Assembly: GCA_963674895.2 (NCBI GenBank)
Contig: CAXXCY010000002.1
Coordinates: 124,001-188,000, forward strand
Length of the DNA: 64,000 nucleotides
Reading direction: 5' to 3'
Source of the DNA: CAXXOK01 sp963674895
Lineage (GTDB): Bacteria > Bacillota > Clostridia > Christensenellales > Aristaeellaceae
In this document: in pieces, positions 18,432-26,993 of the stretch
Numbering within the stretch: position 1 is the first letter of the stretch
Layout of the letters: the number at the start of each line of letters is the position of its first letter
Translations under genes and position numbers: made by a program
The notes under the pieces: generated by a model
Database searches by the model: none
What the model saw: only the letters and a program-made list of their open reading frames with translations
Told to the model about the DNA's origin: nothing

Positions 18432-18686
18432 TTAAGCACCTCCCTGCTTTCCAGCGGCGGCTTCCTGCTCCGCTTTATAGGCTTCCATGATAGCCGCGCG
18501 AGCGTCTATTTCGGCCAGCCTCATCTTCTCACTGTACTCATCATCGCGCCAGCCCAAAGGCGCGGCATATTCGGGGATAACGATCTTCGCAGCCGCAAGA
18601 TAGCTGATATCCAGTTGTTCGGCTCGCTCCCTGATGAGCTTCATCAGCGGGTATTCAAATTTTTCTTCATGATGCAGTATTTTCAT
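18432..18686 (-). CDS. 84-residue protein of unknown function
   Basis: I do not recognise it. It is charged and mostly helical in appearance, beginning MKILHHEEKFEYPLMKLIRERAEQLDISYLAAAKIV and ending in an Ala/Glu-rich tail (AEQEAAAGKQGGA). The start ATG at 18686 is preferred over ATG 18698, which directly abuts the AAAGGA ribosome binding site. It ends 2 nt before the flavoprotein start and begins 27 nt after the amidohydrolase, so it is clearly part of the same operon. The position suggests a small accessory subunit of the flavoprotein/ferredoxin complex or of the amidohydrolase. Confidence 0.7.
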   Translation of the reverse strand: MKILHHEEKFEYPLMKLIRERAEQLDISYLAAAKIVIPEYAAPLGWRDDEYSEKMRLAEIDARAAIMEAYKAEQEAAAGKQGGA

Positions 18687-18713
18687 GATTACCGCCATTC
18701 CTTTCTGTGATAT

Positions 18714-19793
18714 TTATTGGAGCTTAAACAGCCGCTGAGCGTTTCCGCCCATGACCAGCGCCCGCTCCTCGTCGGTAATGTCCAGTTTATTCATGAAGTC
18801 AACGCCGCCGAAGAACCACGGAGGATTGATGGGATAGCTGCTGCCGTACAGCACATGATCCGCGCCCATTGCCTTGATGGCAAACTCCAGAAACTCCTTG
18901 CCCCATGGCAGCGCGTGGCACATATCAAAATAGATATTGTTCTTGAACCATCCCGCGACCTCGCTCTTGGTGAACCGTTCGGTGGAGCGCTTCAGGCCTT
19001 CCTGATATTCGATGGGTACGTCTACGTGAGGTTCCGTGGTATCGATTGCGGATACGCCAAGGAAACCGTTAAACGCAAAGAAGCCGCCGGCAAGATAGCT
19101 GTGGATCACCGTTAAATTCGGGACCTCCGCAAACAGGCCGTTGTATACGTTGCGTAAAAGGCAGGTGAGCTGGGCAAAGCATCTTCCCAGCAAGCGCCTC
19201 ATCTGGTCGTTGTCATAGATGGATTCATAGGCCGCCGGCAACGGCGTGTGGTGAATAACGATGGGAACGCCGAGTTCCGCAATCTTCTTGAGGTGCGGGC
19301 GGAATTCTTCATCATCCATGTGCAGGTTTCCGTAATGGGCCGCCATTTCAACGCCGACGCAGCCGAGCTCTTTAACGCATCTTTCCAGCTCATATAAGCT
19401 GTCCTTATCGCCCCACGGGGGCACGATCGCCATCTGATGGAGACGGTCTGGGTTTTTCTGCACGGTCTCGTACATCATGTTGTTAAACTTCCGGCACATC
19501 TCCAGGCTGGCCCATTCCTCCAGACAGGGAACCCTGAGGATTCCCTTGTCAACGCCGCCGATATCCAGCGCTTTGATGCGCTTTTCCGCGTTGACGTCCA
19601 ATTCGGTGTAGTTCAGATTTTTGTAGCCTTTTGGCTGTTCGATGGTAAACTGCATCCTGTCCGTTCCGGGTATCGGTACCATTTCAGCGTACAAACCGGC
19701 GCTTTTCGGCGGTATCCGCAGCACTTCATTCAGCAAAGCCTGATCGCTGAACAGGGTTTCCGGCAGCCAGTGCACATTATTGTCGATAATCAT
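18714..19793 (-). CDS. amidohydrolase-2 family protein (ACMSD/gamma-resorcylate decarboxylase type) with altered metal site
   Basis: A 359-residue TIM-barrel protein of the amidohydrolase_2 family, which contains aromatic-acid decarboxylases and hydrolases of ring-cleavage products. Segments typical of the family are LHQMAIVPPWGDKDSLYELERCVKELGCVGVEMAAHYGN, HMDDEEFRPHLKKIAELGVPIVIHHTP, LTVIHSYLAG and the terminal VLYGSSYPINP. Two metal-site positions differ from the canon: the N-terminal DxHxH reads DNNVH (first His replaced by Asn6), and the GSDYP Asp is Ser. It may have a different metal arrangement or activity. ATG 19793 (AGAGGAAG upstream) is chosen over a longer frame. First gene of the minus-strand operon that includes the FAD reductase. 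Confidence 0.85.
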   Translation of the reverse strand: MIIDNNVHWLPETLFSDQALLNEVLRIPPKSAGLYAEMVPIPGTDRMQFTIEQPKGYKNLNYTELDVNAEKRIKALDIGGVDKGILRVPCLEEWASLEMCRKFNNMMYETVQKNPDRLHQMAIVPPWGDKDSLYELERCVKELGCVGVEMAAHYGNLHMDDEEFRPHLKKIAELGVPIVIHHTPLPAAYESIYDNDQMRRLLGRCFAQLTCLLRNVYNGLFAEVPNLTVIHSYLAGGFFAFNGFLGVSAIDTTEPHVDVPIEYQEGLKRSTERFTKSEVAGWFKNNIYFDMCHALPWGKEFLEFAIKAMGADHVLYGSSYPINPPWFFGGVDFMNKLDITDEERALVMGGNAQRLFKLQ

Positions 19794-19859
19794 AGAAACA
19801 CTTCCTCTCATCTTCTCATCGTATGATTGATTTTCATACTAGGGTAGCGAAAAGCATCA

Positions 19860-19887
19860 TGCAATATAGAAATTATTTTCAATATTG
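19860..19887. promoter_or_regulatory. inverted repeat CAATAT-N14-ATATTG in divergent promoter region
   Basis: CAATAT at 19862-19867 and ATATTG at 19882-19887 lie between the divergent amidohydrolase operon and the MFS gene. Extended by two bases the left arm is TGCAATAT, identical to half of the palindrome before the HyuA operon (9748-9759). A shared regulator for both units is possible. Confidence 0.35.
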
Positions 19888-20001
19888 TGAAGGAGCAAAC
19901 AAGATACTACCATTGATAATACCAAAGCAAAACGTATCAATTTCGCCCTTACTCTGTTATGATCGGGGTATTGAATTGGGCATATTAAGGAGGAAATACC
20001 C

Positions 20002-21162
20002 ATGCCGAAGTTATGGACAAAACCCTATGTACTTACCCTATGTTCCGTTTTCACCCTGAGTATCACGATGACGATCTTCATGCCGCTAATTCCCATCTAT
20101 ATCAAGCAGATTGGAGCGGACGCGACCCTTACTGGGCTGATCGTAAGCGTATATACGTTTTCGGCGCTTCTGTTCCGGCCGTTGTTTGCTGTGCTGATTG
20201 ACAAATATGACCGCAAACCGTTTTTGGTTTTCGGGCTTGTGCTTATTTTAGCCGCCTGCTTCAGCTACCGCTTTGCCGTCGCTATCGGTGTGCTGATTAT
20301 GCTTCGCGTAGTGCACGGCGTCGGATACGGTGCGGCCTCCAACAGCGCAAGCACCATCATCGCCGATATTGTGCCTCCGCAGCGGCGCGGCCAGGGCATC
20401 GGTTATTTCGGATTTGTCACTGCCGCATCGCTGGCGCTCGGGCCAGCCATCGGCCTGCTGATCACACACGCCTTTGATATCAAAACCGCGTTCCTTTGCG
20501 CAGCCGTGATTGCCGCAATGGGGCTTATCGCTTCAGGTTTTATTTCGTATTCCAAGCCCGCGGCGCCCGCCGGGCAAATGAAGCCCAGGCAGCACGGAGG
20601 GTATGAAAAATCCGCCCTGCCCGCTGCGTTGGTCATGCTGTTGGTGGCGTTTGCTTACAGCAGCGTAATGACCTACTTGCCAGCCTATGCCGCCAGTATA
20701 GGGATTGAATCCATCAGTTCCTTCTTTGTGGTGTATGCCGTTGTGCTGCTGCTGACACGGCTTTGCGTGGACCGCATCACCAAGAACCGGGAGATCTCCG
20801 TGGTGCTTATTCCCGGAATTATCATGATGGCCGGAACCTATATAATGCTGGGAACGGTGAGAACCATGCCCTCGTTTTTGCTTGCCGCGGTGCTGTTCGC
20901 CATCGGCTTCGGAGCGGTGCAGCCTACGCTCAACGCCGTTGTGATTTCTGCCTGCCCCGTGTATAAACGCGGCGCGGCAAACTCCACCTTTTTCTCGGCG
21001 ATGGACGTGGGGATTGGTTTGGGCGCACTTATCTGGGGATTGGTCGCAAACAAAATCAGCTATCCCGCCGTCTACTTCGGCTGCCTTGCTTTTATGGCGC
21101 TGGCTGTCGCCGCCGTTGTTTATATGCGAAAGAAAACGCCCCGGCAGGCGATACAGGAGTAA
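20002..21162 (+). CDS. MFS transporter
   Basis: A 386-residue major facilitator with twelve predicted helices. The A-motif region between helices 2 and 3 is FAVLIDKYDRKPFLVFG, and a long cytoplasmic loop follows helix 6 (SKPAAPAGQMKPRQHGG). VHGVGYGAASNSASTIIADIVPPQRRGQGIGYFG is typical of drug/sugar exporters of the MFS_1 type. AAGGAGG lies 9 nt before the ATG. It is divergent from the amidohydrolase operon and convergent with a LysR gene. The same order (MFS, convergent LysR, divergent hydrolase) is repeated at 34635-37980, which suggests that the MFS belongs to a repeated functional block. It might export products or import small phenolics. Confidence 0.88.
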   Translation: MPKLWTKPYVLTLCSVFTLSITMTIFMPLIPIYIKQIGADATLTGLIVSVYTFSALLFRPLFAVLIDKYDRKPFLVFGLVLILAACFSYRFAVAIGVLIMLRVVHGVGYGAASNSASTIIADIVPPQRRGQGIGYFGFVTAASLALGPAIGLLITHAFDIKTAFLCAAVIAAMGLIASGFISYSKPAAPAGQMKPRQHGGYEKSALPAALVMLLVAFAYSSVMTYLPAYAASIGIESISSFFVVYAVVLLLTRLCVDRITKNREISVVLIPGIIMMAGTYIMLGTVRTMPSFLLAAVLFAIGFGAVQPTLNAVVISACPVYKRGAANSTFFSAMDVGIGLGALIWGLVANKISYPAVYFGCLAFMALAVAAVVYMRKKTPRQAIQE

Positions 21163-21166
21163 TGTG

Positions 21167-21192
21167 AAAAGCGCTGGCGTCAGCGCTTTTTT
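21167..21192 (+). terminator. terminator after the MFS gene
   Basis: AAAAGCGCTG (21167-21176), loop GCGT, CAGCGCTTTT (21181-21190), ending in six T. It stands 4 nt after the stop codon. The A-run on the left side means it could also serve the convergent LysR gene. Confidence 0.85.
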
Positions 21193-21258
21193 ACGTATTA
21201 TTCTACAATCGCTTTCACTGATAATAGTTATCGGCCCGGCTGCAACGTTGCGGCCGTA

Positions 21259-22149
21259 TTACTTTGAGTCGGACTGTGATTTGACATAATTGAGGAAATC
21301 GGCGGTCGCGTAATGCCGTTTATTCTTTTTCAGGTATAATACATAGATATTGAACGGCGACGGAGGATCGATCCGTACCATGGTAATGCCGGGATAGTTT
21401 TCATCGGACAGCTGCATGCGGTTCAATACGCAGATGCCGATCCCCTGGCTTACCAAACGCGTAATGGTTGTGCTGAAGCTGATGGTCATAATGACTTTCG
21501 GCTCAAAGCCGGCTTTCGCGCATAGCTGGCGCACATGCTCGGCTTCCATCGGCGCGCTGCTGTGCATGATGAAATTCAGATCGCGAAGCTGGCTGAACGT
21601 TACGCTTTCCCGGTTTGCCATCGGGTGATCTTTTGGAAACAGTACGACCAGATCATCTGTTTTATACAGCAGTTTGCAGGAGTTCGGATCGTTTTTTATG
21701 TATTGCGCGGTAAAAATAGCCTCGCATTTTTCTGAACTTAGTTGTTCCATCAGATCCGATGTGTTTTTCTGTTCTACCATGTTCAGGTTGACGTTGGGAT
21801 GTTCTTTTGCATAGATGGCCAATAACTCGACAATACCATAATGCCCGACCATAGGCATAAATCCGACGGAGAGGTTGTTTTCCTTGTGCGAGCGAATGTT
21901 TGTTACAGACTTGCCGAACTCATCATACAGCTTGATGATCCGCTGCGCATAATCGTTGAACGAATCGCCGTACTCGCTCAGCCGGACGCTTCTTGTCGTG
22001 CGCTCAAACAGAGGCACGCCGATCTCCGCTTCCAGATGATGAATATGTTTGGAAAGCGAGGACTGCGAAATAAAAAGCAGCTCTGCGGCCTCCTGGTAAT
22101 TACACGTACGGGCAAGAACGATGAACTCCCGAAGCAGTTTTAAATCCAT
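21259..22149 (-). CDS. LysR-family transcriptional regulator (block 1)
   Basis: A 296-residue LysR regulator. The N-terminal HTH is MDLKLLREFIVLARTCNYQEAAELLFISQSSLSKHIHHLEAEIGVPLFERTTRSVRLSEYG, the standard signature. The effector domain begins near residue 90 (NNLSVGFMPMVGHYGIVELLAIYAKEHPNVNL). The ATG at 22149 has GGTGA 8 nt upstream. It is divergent from the first PhlG-like hydrolase gene, and an inverted repeat that fits a LysR box lies between them. It is clearly related to the regulator at 35959-36846: both share the string ...RTTRSV.L..YG, GHYG.VE, and FVV/LVVLFPKDHP. This points to duplicated regulation of two hydrolase/importer blocks, probably by an aromatic inducer. Confidence 0.92.
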   Translation of the reverse strand: MDLKLLREFIVLARTCNYQEAAELLFISQSSLSKHIHHLEAEIGVPLFERTTRSVRLSEYGDSFNDYAQRIIKLYDEFGKSVTNIRSHKENNLSVGFMPMVGHYGIVELLAIYAKEHPNVNLNMVEQKNTSDLMEQLSSEKCEAIFTAQYIKNDPNSCKLLYKTDDLVVLFPKDHPMANRESVTFSQLRDLNFIMHSSAPMEAEHVRQLCAKAGFEPKVIMTISFSTTITRLVSQGIGICVLNRMQLSDENYPGITMVRIDPPSPFNIYVLYLKKNKRHYATADFLNYVKSQSDSK

Positions 22150-22470
22150 ATGCGTCTTCACCAGAAAAAGTCGTCCGTTATAAAATGGGATTTATTCTTC
22201 CGTAGAATAAATCATATAACAAATGGAATTGAACGTCAATAATTATTTTGATATAAATGAATCGAGAAGAAGATGGCGAGTATGGCAATAATAATCCCAT
22301 AATGCTACTGCTGAGGCGGATTCTTTTGGGTGCCATTTGATATTCCCGGCTGATATTTCGTTACCATGCTTGAGATGCTGTAGGTTTTTGCTTTTGAAAA
22401 TCTGTTCCATCCAAAATGGATATTGTACCGGTCCTTATGACAAACACGAAAATAAAGAAGGAGAGAAACA
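22150..22470. other. divergent intergenic region between LysR and PhlG-like gene A
   Basis: 321 nt that must hold both promoters. The clear element is the inverted repeat at 22189-22213. A smaller one, TCCAT..ATGGA, lies near 22408-22422. AAGGAGAGAAACA at 22458-22470 is the ribosome binding site of the hydrolase gene. No gene was found here. Confidence 0.5.
22189..22213. promoter_or_regulatory. putative LysR box
   Basis: A perfect inverted repeat: GATTTATTC, seven-base spacer TTCCGTA, GAATAAATC. It contains a T-N11-A core as LysR operators do, and lies 40 nt upstream of the LysR start, a normal place for autoregulation and divergent activation. Confidence 0.6.
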
Positions 22471-23301
22471 ATGGATTATTACAAACTCCCCGAACTCTCG
22501 CCGGAAGAGAAAAAAATGCCTCTTGCCAAGTATTATACGGATTACCCGCTGTATTGCCCTCCACCGCTGCAGCAACAGCTGCTTGACGCGGGTCCCATGG
22601 ATCCGGCGGATGCGCTGCCCGTTGAGAACTTTTTGGATTTGCTTTCGCCGACAGGCTATCGAAAAGTACAGTTCGGGTATTGCATGCTTCCTGACGGTGC
22701 GGCATATTACTCTGAGTATACCGTTATTCCGAATATTCCGGGCGATATGAAACGCTGGTTCATGAATTTTATCAACCATCGCTCCAGGAGTATGGTGCCC
22801 GGACAGGGAAACCTGCGCTATAAGCTCTGGTGCCCGGTTGATCATTGGGACCGCGCCCCGGTGGACGGCGTGGATCCGAAAAACGGGATGTATACCATCG
22901 GCGCACTGGACCAGGGGGAAACGAATCCCTGGGACCATATTAAAGAATTCGTACACAGGGTTGACCTCAGCGAGTTTGGCATGACGGAAGAACGCGAAGA
23001 AGCGCTTCGGGCAGCCGGTTGCAGATGGAGCTCAGGCTGGGAAGATTTTGACGGCCCCGGACACCACATGTGGGTGCATATCGACCGCCCAAATCCGCTC
23101 GGCGGCATTGAAATGCTTGGGATCGAATGGCTTGGCTATTATCCCAAAAACGGAAAAATCATCCGCGACGAAACCACACCGGTATCGGAGGAGCTGGCGA
23201 AGAAAATCCTGATTCACAATGTGATTGAGCACCTGCATCTGCCGCAAATTCTGCCCGATCTGTATGCTGAATACAAGGAGCAGCCTATTGACGCCGACTG
23301 A
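22471..23301 (+). CDS. PhlG/phloretin hydrolase-like C-C hydrolase, paralogue A
   Basis: A 276-residue protein that I place in the DAPG hydrolase family (2,4-diacetylphloroglucinol hydrolase PhlG; phloretin hydrolase of Eubacterium ramulus), zinc enzymes that cut the C-C bond between a phenol ring and its acyl group. The shared frame is MPLAKYY.DYPLY, PMDPADALPVENFLDLL, FGYCMLPDG, NLRYKLWCPVDHWD and a C-terminal HNVIEHLHLPQILPDLYAEY. Presumed metal ligands kept here are His125 and the HxxxE pair His249/Glu253. The second His of the DHxDH motif is Arg128. It is closest to paralogue C at 37147 (shared MPLAKYY/PLAKYY, CPVD.WD, HNxVxHLHL). No signal peptide. First gene downstream of the LysR box; paralogue B follows after 37 nt and then a Dpp-like importer. 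The substrate is inferred, not shown. Confidence 0.75.
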   Translation: MDYYKLPELSPEEKKMPLAKYYTDYPLYCPPPLQQQLLDAGPMDPADALPVENFLDLLSPTGYRKVQFGYCMLPDGAAYYSEYTVIPNIPGDMKRWFMNFINHRSRSMVPGQGNLRYKLWCPVDHWDRAPVDGVDPKNGMYTIGALDQGETNPWDHIKEFVHRVDLSEFGMTEEREEALRAAGCRWSSGWEDFDGPGHHMWVHIDRPNPLGGIEMLGIEWLGYYPKNGKIIRDETTPVSEELAKKILIHNVIEHLHLPQILPDLYAEYKEQPIDAD

Positions 23302-23338
23302 TCATGATACCGCATCATAGATAAGGGAGAAGATAGAA

Positions 23339-24154
23339 TTGAAATTTTCTGAAAGACCGGACCTTTGCCAGGAAGAAAGGGCTTACGAAACCGCGGCTTA
23401 TTATGATATCGAACCGATAAAGCCAGGCGTTCTCGAACAGATGATATTGGACCAGGCGTGCCCGATGGACCCAAAAGACGCAATTCCAGCTGAGAGCTTT
23501 ACAGACCTCGTTGCCAATATTGAACAGTATTCCAAAGGCGAATTCGGCTATTGCATGTTCGATAACAAGCGCGGCTATTTGGCCAACTACCTGTACTGGA
23601 AGAAAATCCGGCCGGAAATGACCCGCTGGTGGTACCGCTGGATCAACATAAAACCGCAGGGCGTTCCCGATGGATGCGGAAGCCTGCACTACAAAATCTG
23701 GTATCCGGGCGAACATATAGACCACGGATATATCAATGGAAAAGACCGTTTCGGCGGTTACTTCGCAGATGATTACGACTCGGAAGGCAATATTATCAGA
23801 ACATACCGTTATCCGCTGAATATTCTGGATTTTGGGATTTCGCAAGGTCGCCTGGACGAGCTTCGGAACGCAGGCTACGGTATTGATTGCGCATGGGAAA
23901 CCGGCGAAGGCGGCATGCATTTGAGCTTGAACGTTACCCGCAGCCTTCCCAACGGCGACGTTGAAAAACGTACCCGCACATGGATCGGCTACGGCGTTCG
24001 CGACGGTAAGGTTGTTGCCGATGAAAACGCCTGCTGCACGGAAGAAATGCTGCGCAATATCTTGAGCCACCAGTCGATCGAAGGGAATTATCTCGAAAGC
24101 CTCTTACCCGAACTTTACAAAAAATTCTCCGGCAGGCCCGAGGATACCGTTTAA
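23339..24154 (+). CDS. PhlG/phloretin hydrolase-like C-C hydrolase, paralogue B
   Basis: A 271-residue member of the same family and the most diverged of the six. The N-terminus is different (MKFSERPDLCQEERAYETAAYY in place of the ...EEEKMPLAKYF segment), but CPMDPKDAIPAESFTDL, FGYCMFDN, LHYKIWYPGEHIDHGYING and the C-terminal SHQSIEGNYLESLLPELYKKF keep the pattern. Presumed ligands His126, His244 and Glu248 are all present. The start is a TTG with GGGAGA 8 nt before it. It is translated right after paralogue A and before the substrate-binding protein gene. Its distance from the others suggests a different acyl or ring specificity. Confidence 0.7.
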   Translation: MKFSERPDLCQEERAYETAAYYDIEPIKPGVLEQMILDQACPMDPKDAIPAESFTDLVANIEQYSKGEFGYCMFDNKRGYLANYLYWKKIRPEMTRWWYRWINIKPQGVPDGCGSLHYKIWYPGEHIDHGYINGKDRFGGYFADDYDSEGNIIRTYRYPLNILDFGISQGRLDELRNAGYGIDCAWETGEGGMHLSLNVTRSLPNGDVEKRTRTWIGYGVRDGKVVADENACCTEEMLRNILSHQSIEGNYLESLLPELYKKFSGRPEDTV

Positions 24155-24167
24155 GGCATAAACCGAC

Positions 24168-24189
24168 GCCGGCCAAAGAACATGCCGGC
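24168..24189 (+). other. short hairpin between paralogue B and the binding-protein gene
   Basis: GCCGGC (24168-24173) and GCCGGC (24184-24189) with a ten-base loop, followed by ATTGAAATTTGATTGTTTTGA. Too weak for a certain terminator; it might partly separate the hydrolase and importer transcripts. Confidence 0.3.
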
Positions 24190-24270
24190 ATTGAAATTTG
24201 ATTGTTTTGATTGATGCGGGAACGAAAAATGCGTCATTCAAAAAAATAAAAGAAAGGTGAAAGGTGACTA

Positions 24271-25845
24271 ATGATGAAAAAGGTAACTAATATGCTGGTT
24301 GTGGTCATTATGTTGGTCTCGCTGCTTGCCGGGGGAATTGCCCAGGCGGCGGCGGACGAACCGGTCACGCTGACCGCGGTCGTAACTTCTGATCCCGGAT
24401 CGCTTACCCCATACGGTACAAACCGTGGCGGTAAGCAGGCTGTACGAAGCGCCGTGTTCGAGCCTCTGTTCTGGCTGGACGCGGACAAGAACCTCCGCCC
24501 TATTCTGGCGAAGAGCTATGAATACAAGGGTGGCGGCGTTTATGATGTGGAGATCTTCGACTATATCTATGACAGCGCCGGCAATCACTTAACCGCATCG
24601 GATGTCGCATATTCCATAGACCTGATGATCGCGGATGGGCACATGAACGGGTTTATCGGCTCTTTGACCGACCATAAAGCGGTCGGCGAGTATACCGTGG
24701 AACTTACGTTCGGCAACGAAAATAAGGGTAACTTCGAAACCCTTGTGACGTACTGCTATTGTGTTACGCAAGCTGCCTGGGAAGCAAGCCCCGACGCGAT
24801 GGTGACCGATCCGATCGGCACAGGTTTATATCTCTACACCGGCGGCACAGCCGGTTCCGAGTATGACTTTGAAGCGAGAGACGGCTACTGGCAGACAGAC
24901 GCAGACTATATCTGCGCCAAAAACACATTGAACGTTGATAAGCTGATCCTGAAAATCATCACCGATCCCTCGACCATCGCGATCGCGCTGGAAAACGGTG
25001 AAATCGATTATACCCAGAACATCGAGGAAGCCGACCGCGCGAACTTCATCAACGAGGACGGAACCGCAAAGGCGGGCTACAGCAGGGAAGAGCTCACGAA
25101 CGCCGCTTTGATCCGTCTTTCGTTCAACTGCAGCGATAAAAGCATTTGCTCGGATATCAATCTGCGCAAGGCAATCGCAACCTGTATCGACGATTACGCC
25201 TGTGCTTTCCTGACCCAGGGTTCCTTCGGCCATGTCTGCACATCCCTGATGAACCCGATATGGCTGGATTCGGATGAGGCGCTGAACAACACAGGCAGCT
25301 ACTACGATTATGACGAGCAGACCGCCAGGGATTATCTGGCCAAGTCGAACTACAATGGCGAAACGCTTCGTGTCCTGGTACAGCCCAACACCAACACCAG
25401 CAGGTCCGCGGTTTTGATGCAGGCGTATGCAAAGGCGATCGGCATCGACATGGAACTGCTGCAGTACGAAAGCGCGCTGTACACCGACGCGAACAACGAC
25501 GAGACCGGGGACCTTTGGGATATCTGTATATTCGGCCTGGGATCCACCAACTCCTATACCTGGAAACAGATGACGGAACTGGATATCAACCAGTACAAGA
25601 CCGGCGTAAACCACCTGATTATTGCGGATGAGACGCTGCAGGATTTGTACGACAAAGCCGCGAACGTCAATACCTCAAGCCCCGAAACAGCCAACGACCT
25701 GATCCAATACGTAACCGATCAGTGCTACGAGTATGCACTGTTCTATTACAACATTTGCTACATCGGTACTGACCATATTCAGGAGATCGTCACCGGCGCC
25801 GGAAACTCCGAGAGTATATACAATGCTTTCGTAATCGTTCCATAA
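24271..25845 (+). CDS. extracellular solute-binding protein family 5 (Dpp/Opp-type), importer 1
   Basis: A 524-residue substrate-binding protein of the SBP_bac_5 family. The signal peptide is residues 1-27 (MMKKVTNMLVVVIML...GGIAQAAA). Family landmarks are VFEPLFW, ASDVAYSIDLMIADG, PIGTGLYLYTGG, ARDGYW (usual RNP.YW) and LRKAIATCIDD. The signal peptide ends in AQAAA with no lipobox cysteine, odd for a Gram-positive binding protein, which normally is a lipoprotein. The ATGs at 24271 and 24274 are both possible; GGTGA precedes them. It is followed by a hairpin and then permease genes. Very similar to the protein at 38323 (same length; shared PLFWxD, FDYIYDSAGNH, YCYCVTQAAWEASPD). Despite the family name, SBP_5 proteins also bind oligosaccharides, opines, nickel and aromatic glycosides. 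Confidence 0.88.
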   Translation: MMKKVTNMLVVVIMLVSLLAGGIAQAAADEPVTLTAVVTSDPGSLTPYGTNRGGKQAVRSAVFEPLFWLDADKNLRPILAKSYEYKGGGVYDVEIFDYIYDSAGNHLTASDVAYSIDLMIADGHMNGFIGSLTDHKAVGEYTVELTFGNENKGNFETLVTYCYCVTQAAWEASPDAMVTDPIGTGLYLYTGGTAGSEYDFEARDGYWQTDADYICAKNTLNVDKLILKIITDPSTIAIALENGEIDYTQNIEEADRANFINEDGTAKAGYSREELTNAALIRLSFNCSDKSICSDINLRKAIATCIDDYACAFLTQGSFGHVCTSLMNPIWLDSDEALNNTGSYYDYDEQTARDYLAKSNYNGETLRVLVQPNTNTSRSAVLMQAYAKAIGIDMELLQYESALYTDANNDETGDLWDICIFGLGSTNSYTWKQMTELDINQYKTGVNHLIIADETLQDLYDKAANVNTSSPETANDLIQYVTDQCYEYALFYYNICYIGTDHIQEIVTGAGNSESIYNAFVIVP

Positions 25846-25867
25846 CGGCGGGCCAGAATGAACGAGT

Positions 25868-25894
25868 GGGAAAGGCAGGTATATTGCCTTTCCC
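25868..25894 (+). other. hairpin behind the binding-protein gene (importer 1)
   Basis: GGGAAAGGCA (25868-25877), loop of seven, TGCCTTTCCC (25885-25894), with flanking GAACGA/TCGTTC lengthening the stem. No T-run follows, so it probably stabilises the binding-protein mRNA and lowers read-through into the permease genes. Confidence 0.6.
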
Positions 25895-26000
25895 TCGTTC
25901 AATCTTTACAAGCTTTCACATGCGCTCCGCGGTCTGATTTACGCGGAATGCGGAAAAAATCTGCGCCGTACGAAGATTCCGATTGAAAGGAAAAGATACA

Positions 26001-26993
26001 ATGGTCAGATACGTGGTAAGAAGACTGCTGCTCATGATACCGATCGCTTTAGGTGTGGCGTTTATTATTTTCACGATCCTGTATTTTACGCCCGGTGATC
26101 CTGTGGCTATCAATCTTGAGGCAGGCTACACGCAAGAACAGTATGCCGTGCAGGCTGCGAAAATGGGCCTGGATCAACCCTATATTATTCAACTCGGCAC
26201 CTTCCTGAAAAAACTGTTCATCAACTTCGACATGGGGAATTCCTATATAACCGGCAAGAGCGTTTCATCTGAGATCACGGCGCGCCTTCCGAGAACGGCA
26301 CTGATCGCCATTATGTGTATCATCATCCAAACGGTGATCGCAATACCTCTGGGGATTACTGCGGCCGTTCACAGAAATGGCTTTATGGACCGGTTTTGCA
26401 TGTTTATCGCAATGTTTTCAATATCGTTGCCCAACTTCTGGCTGGCGATGATGCTGATTGTCGTATTTTCGCTGACGCTTGGATGGCTGCCGAGCTTTGG
26501 AATAGATCACTGGTACAGCTATATTCTGCCCTGTTTTGCCAACAGTATGCTGGGTTTAGGCGGCATGGCAAGACAGACGCGTTCGCAGATGCTCGAGGTC
26601 ATCCGCTCCGATTATGTGGTCACAGCAAGAGCGAAAGGCGCGTCTGAACGCAGAATCCTGTATACCCACGCGCTGCCAAACGCATTAATACCCGTTATCA
26701 CCTCCATCGGCGTGCATTTCGGCGCGGCCCTGGGAGGCACTGTGATTATTGAAACCTTGTTCTCCATCCCCGGGATCGGATACTATATGGTGCAGGCCAT
26801 CAAAGACCGCGACTACCCGATTATCCAAAGCGTAACCGTGCTGCTTGCGCTGCTGTTTTGCCTGTGCATGTTGCTGACTGATCTCGCATACGCGTTTATT
26901 GATCCCCGTATCAAAGCGCAGTATGAAGGCAAAAACAAAAAAAGGCTGAACAAGCTTTATAAGAAGGAGAGGAGGCAGGAGCAATATGGCTAA
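26001..26993 (+). CDS. ABC importer permease, DppB-like, importer 1
   Basis: A 330-residue inner-membrane permease with six predicted helices (BPD_transp_1). N-terminus MVRYVVRRLLLMIPIALGVAFIIFTILYFTPGDP is the DppB/OppB signature. The cytoplasmic loop that contacts the ATPase reads LEVIRSDYVVTARAKGASERRILYTHALPNALIPVIT. ATG 26001 is set by AAAGGA 9 nt upstream; a frame from 25983 overlaps that site. The last eight bases (ATGGCTAA) overlap the start of the DppC-like gene, which implies coupled translation. It should form a heterodimer with the next protein. Confidence 0.92.
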   Translation: MVRYVVRRLLLMIPIALGVAFIIFTILYFTPGDPVAINLEAGYTQEQYAVQAAKMGLDQPYIIQLGTFLKKLFINFDMGNSYITGKSVSSEITARLPRTALIAIMCIIIQTVIAIPLGITAAVHRNGFMDRFCMFIAMFSISLPNFWLAMMLIVVFSLTLGWLPSFGIDHWYSYILPCFANSMLGLGGMARQTRSQMLEVIRSDYVVTARAKGASERRILYTHALPNALIPVITSIGVHFGAALGGTVIIETLFSIPGIGYYMVQAIKDRDYPIIQSVTVLLALLFCLCMLLTDLAYAFIDPRIKAQYEGKNKKRLNKLYKKERRQEQYG

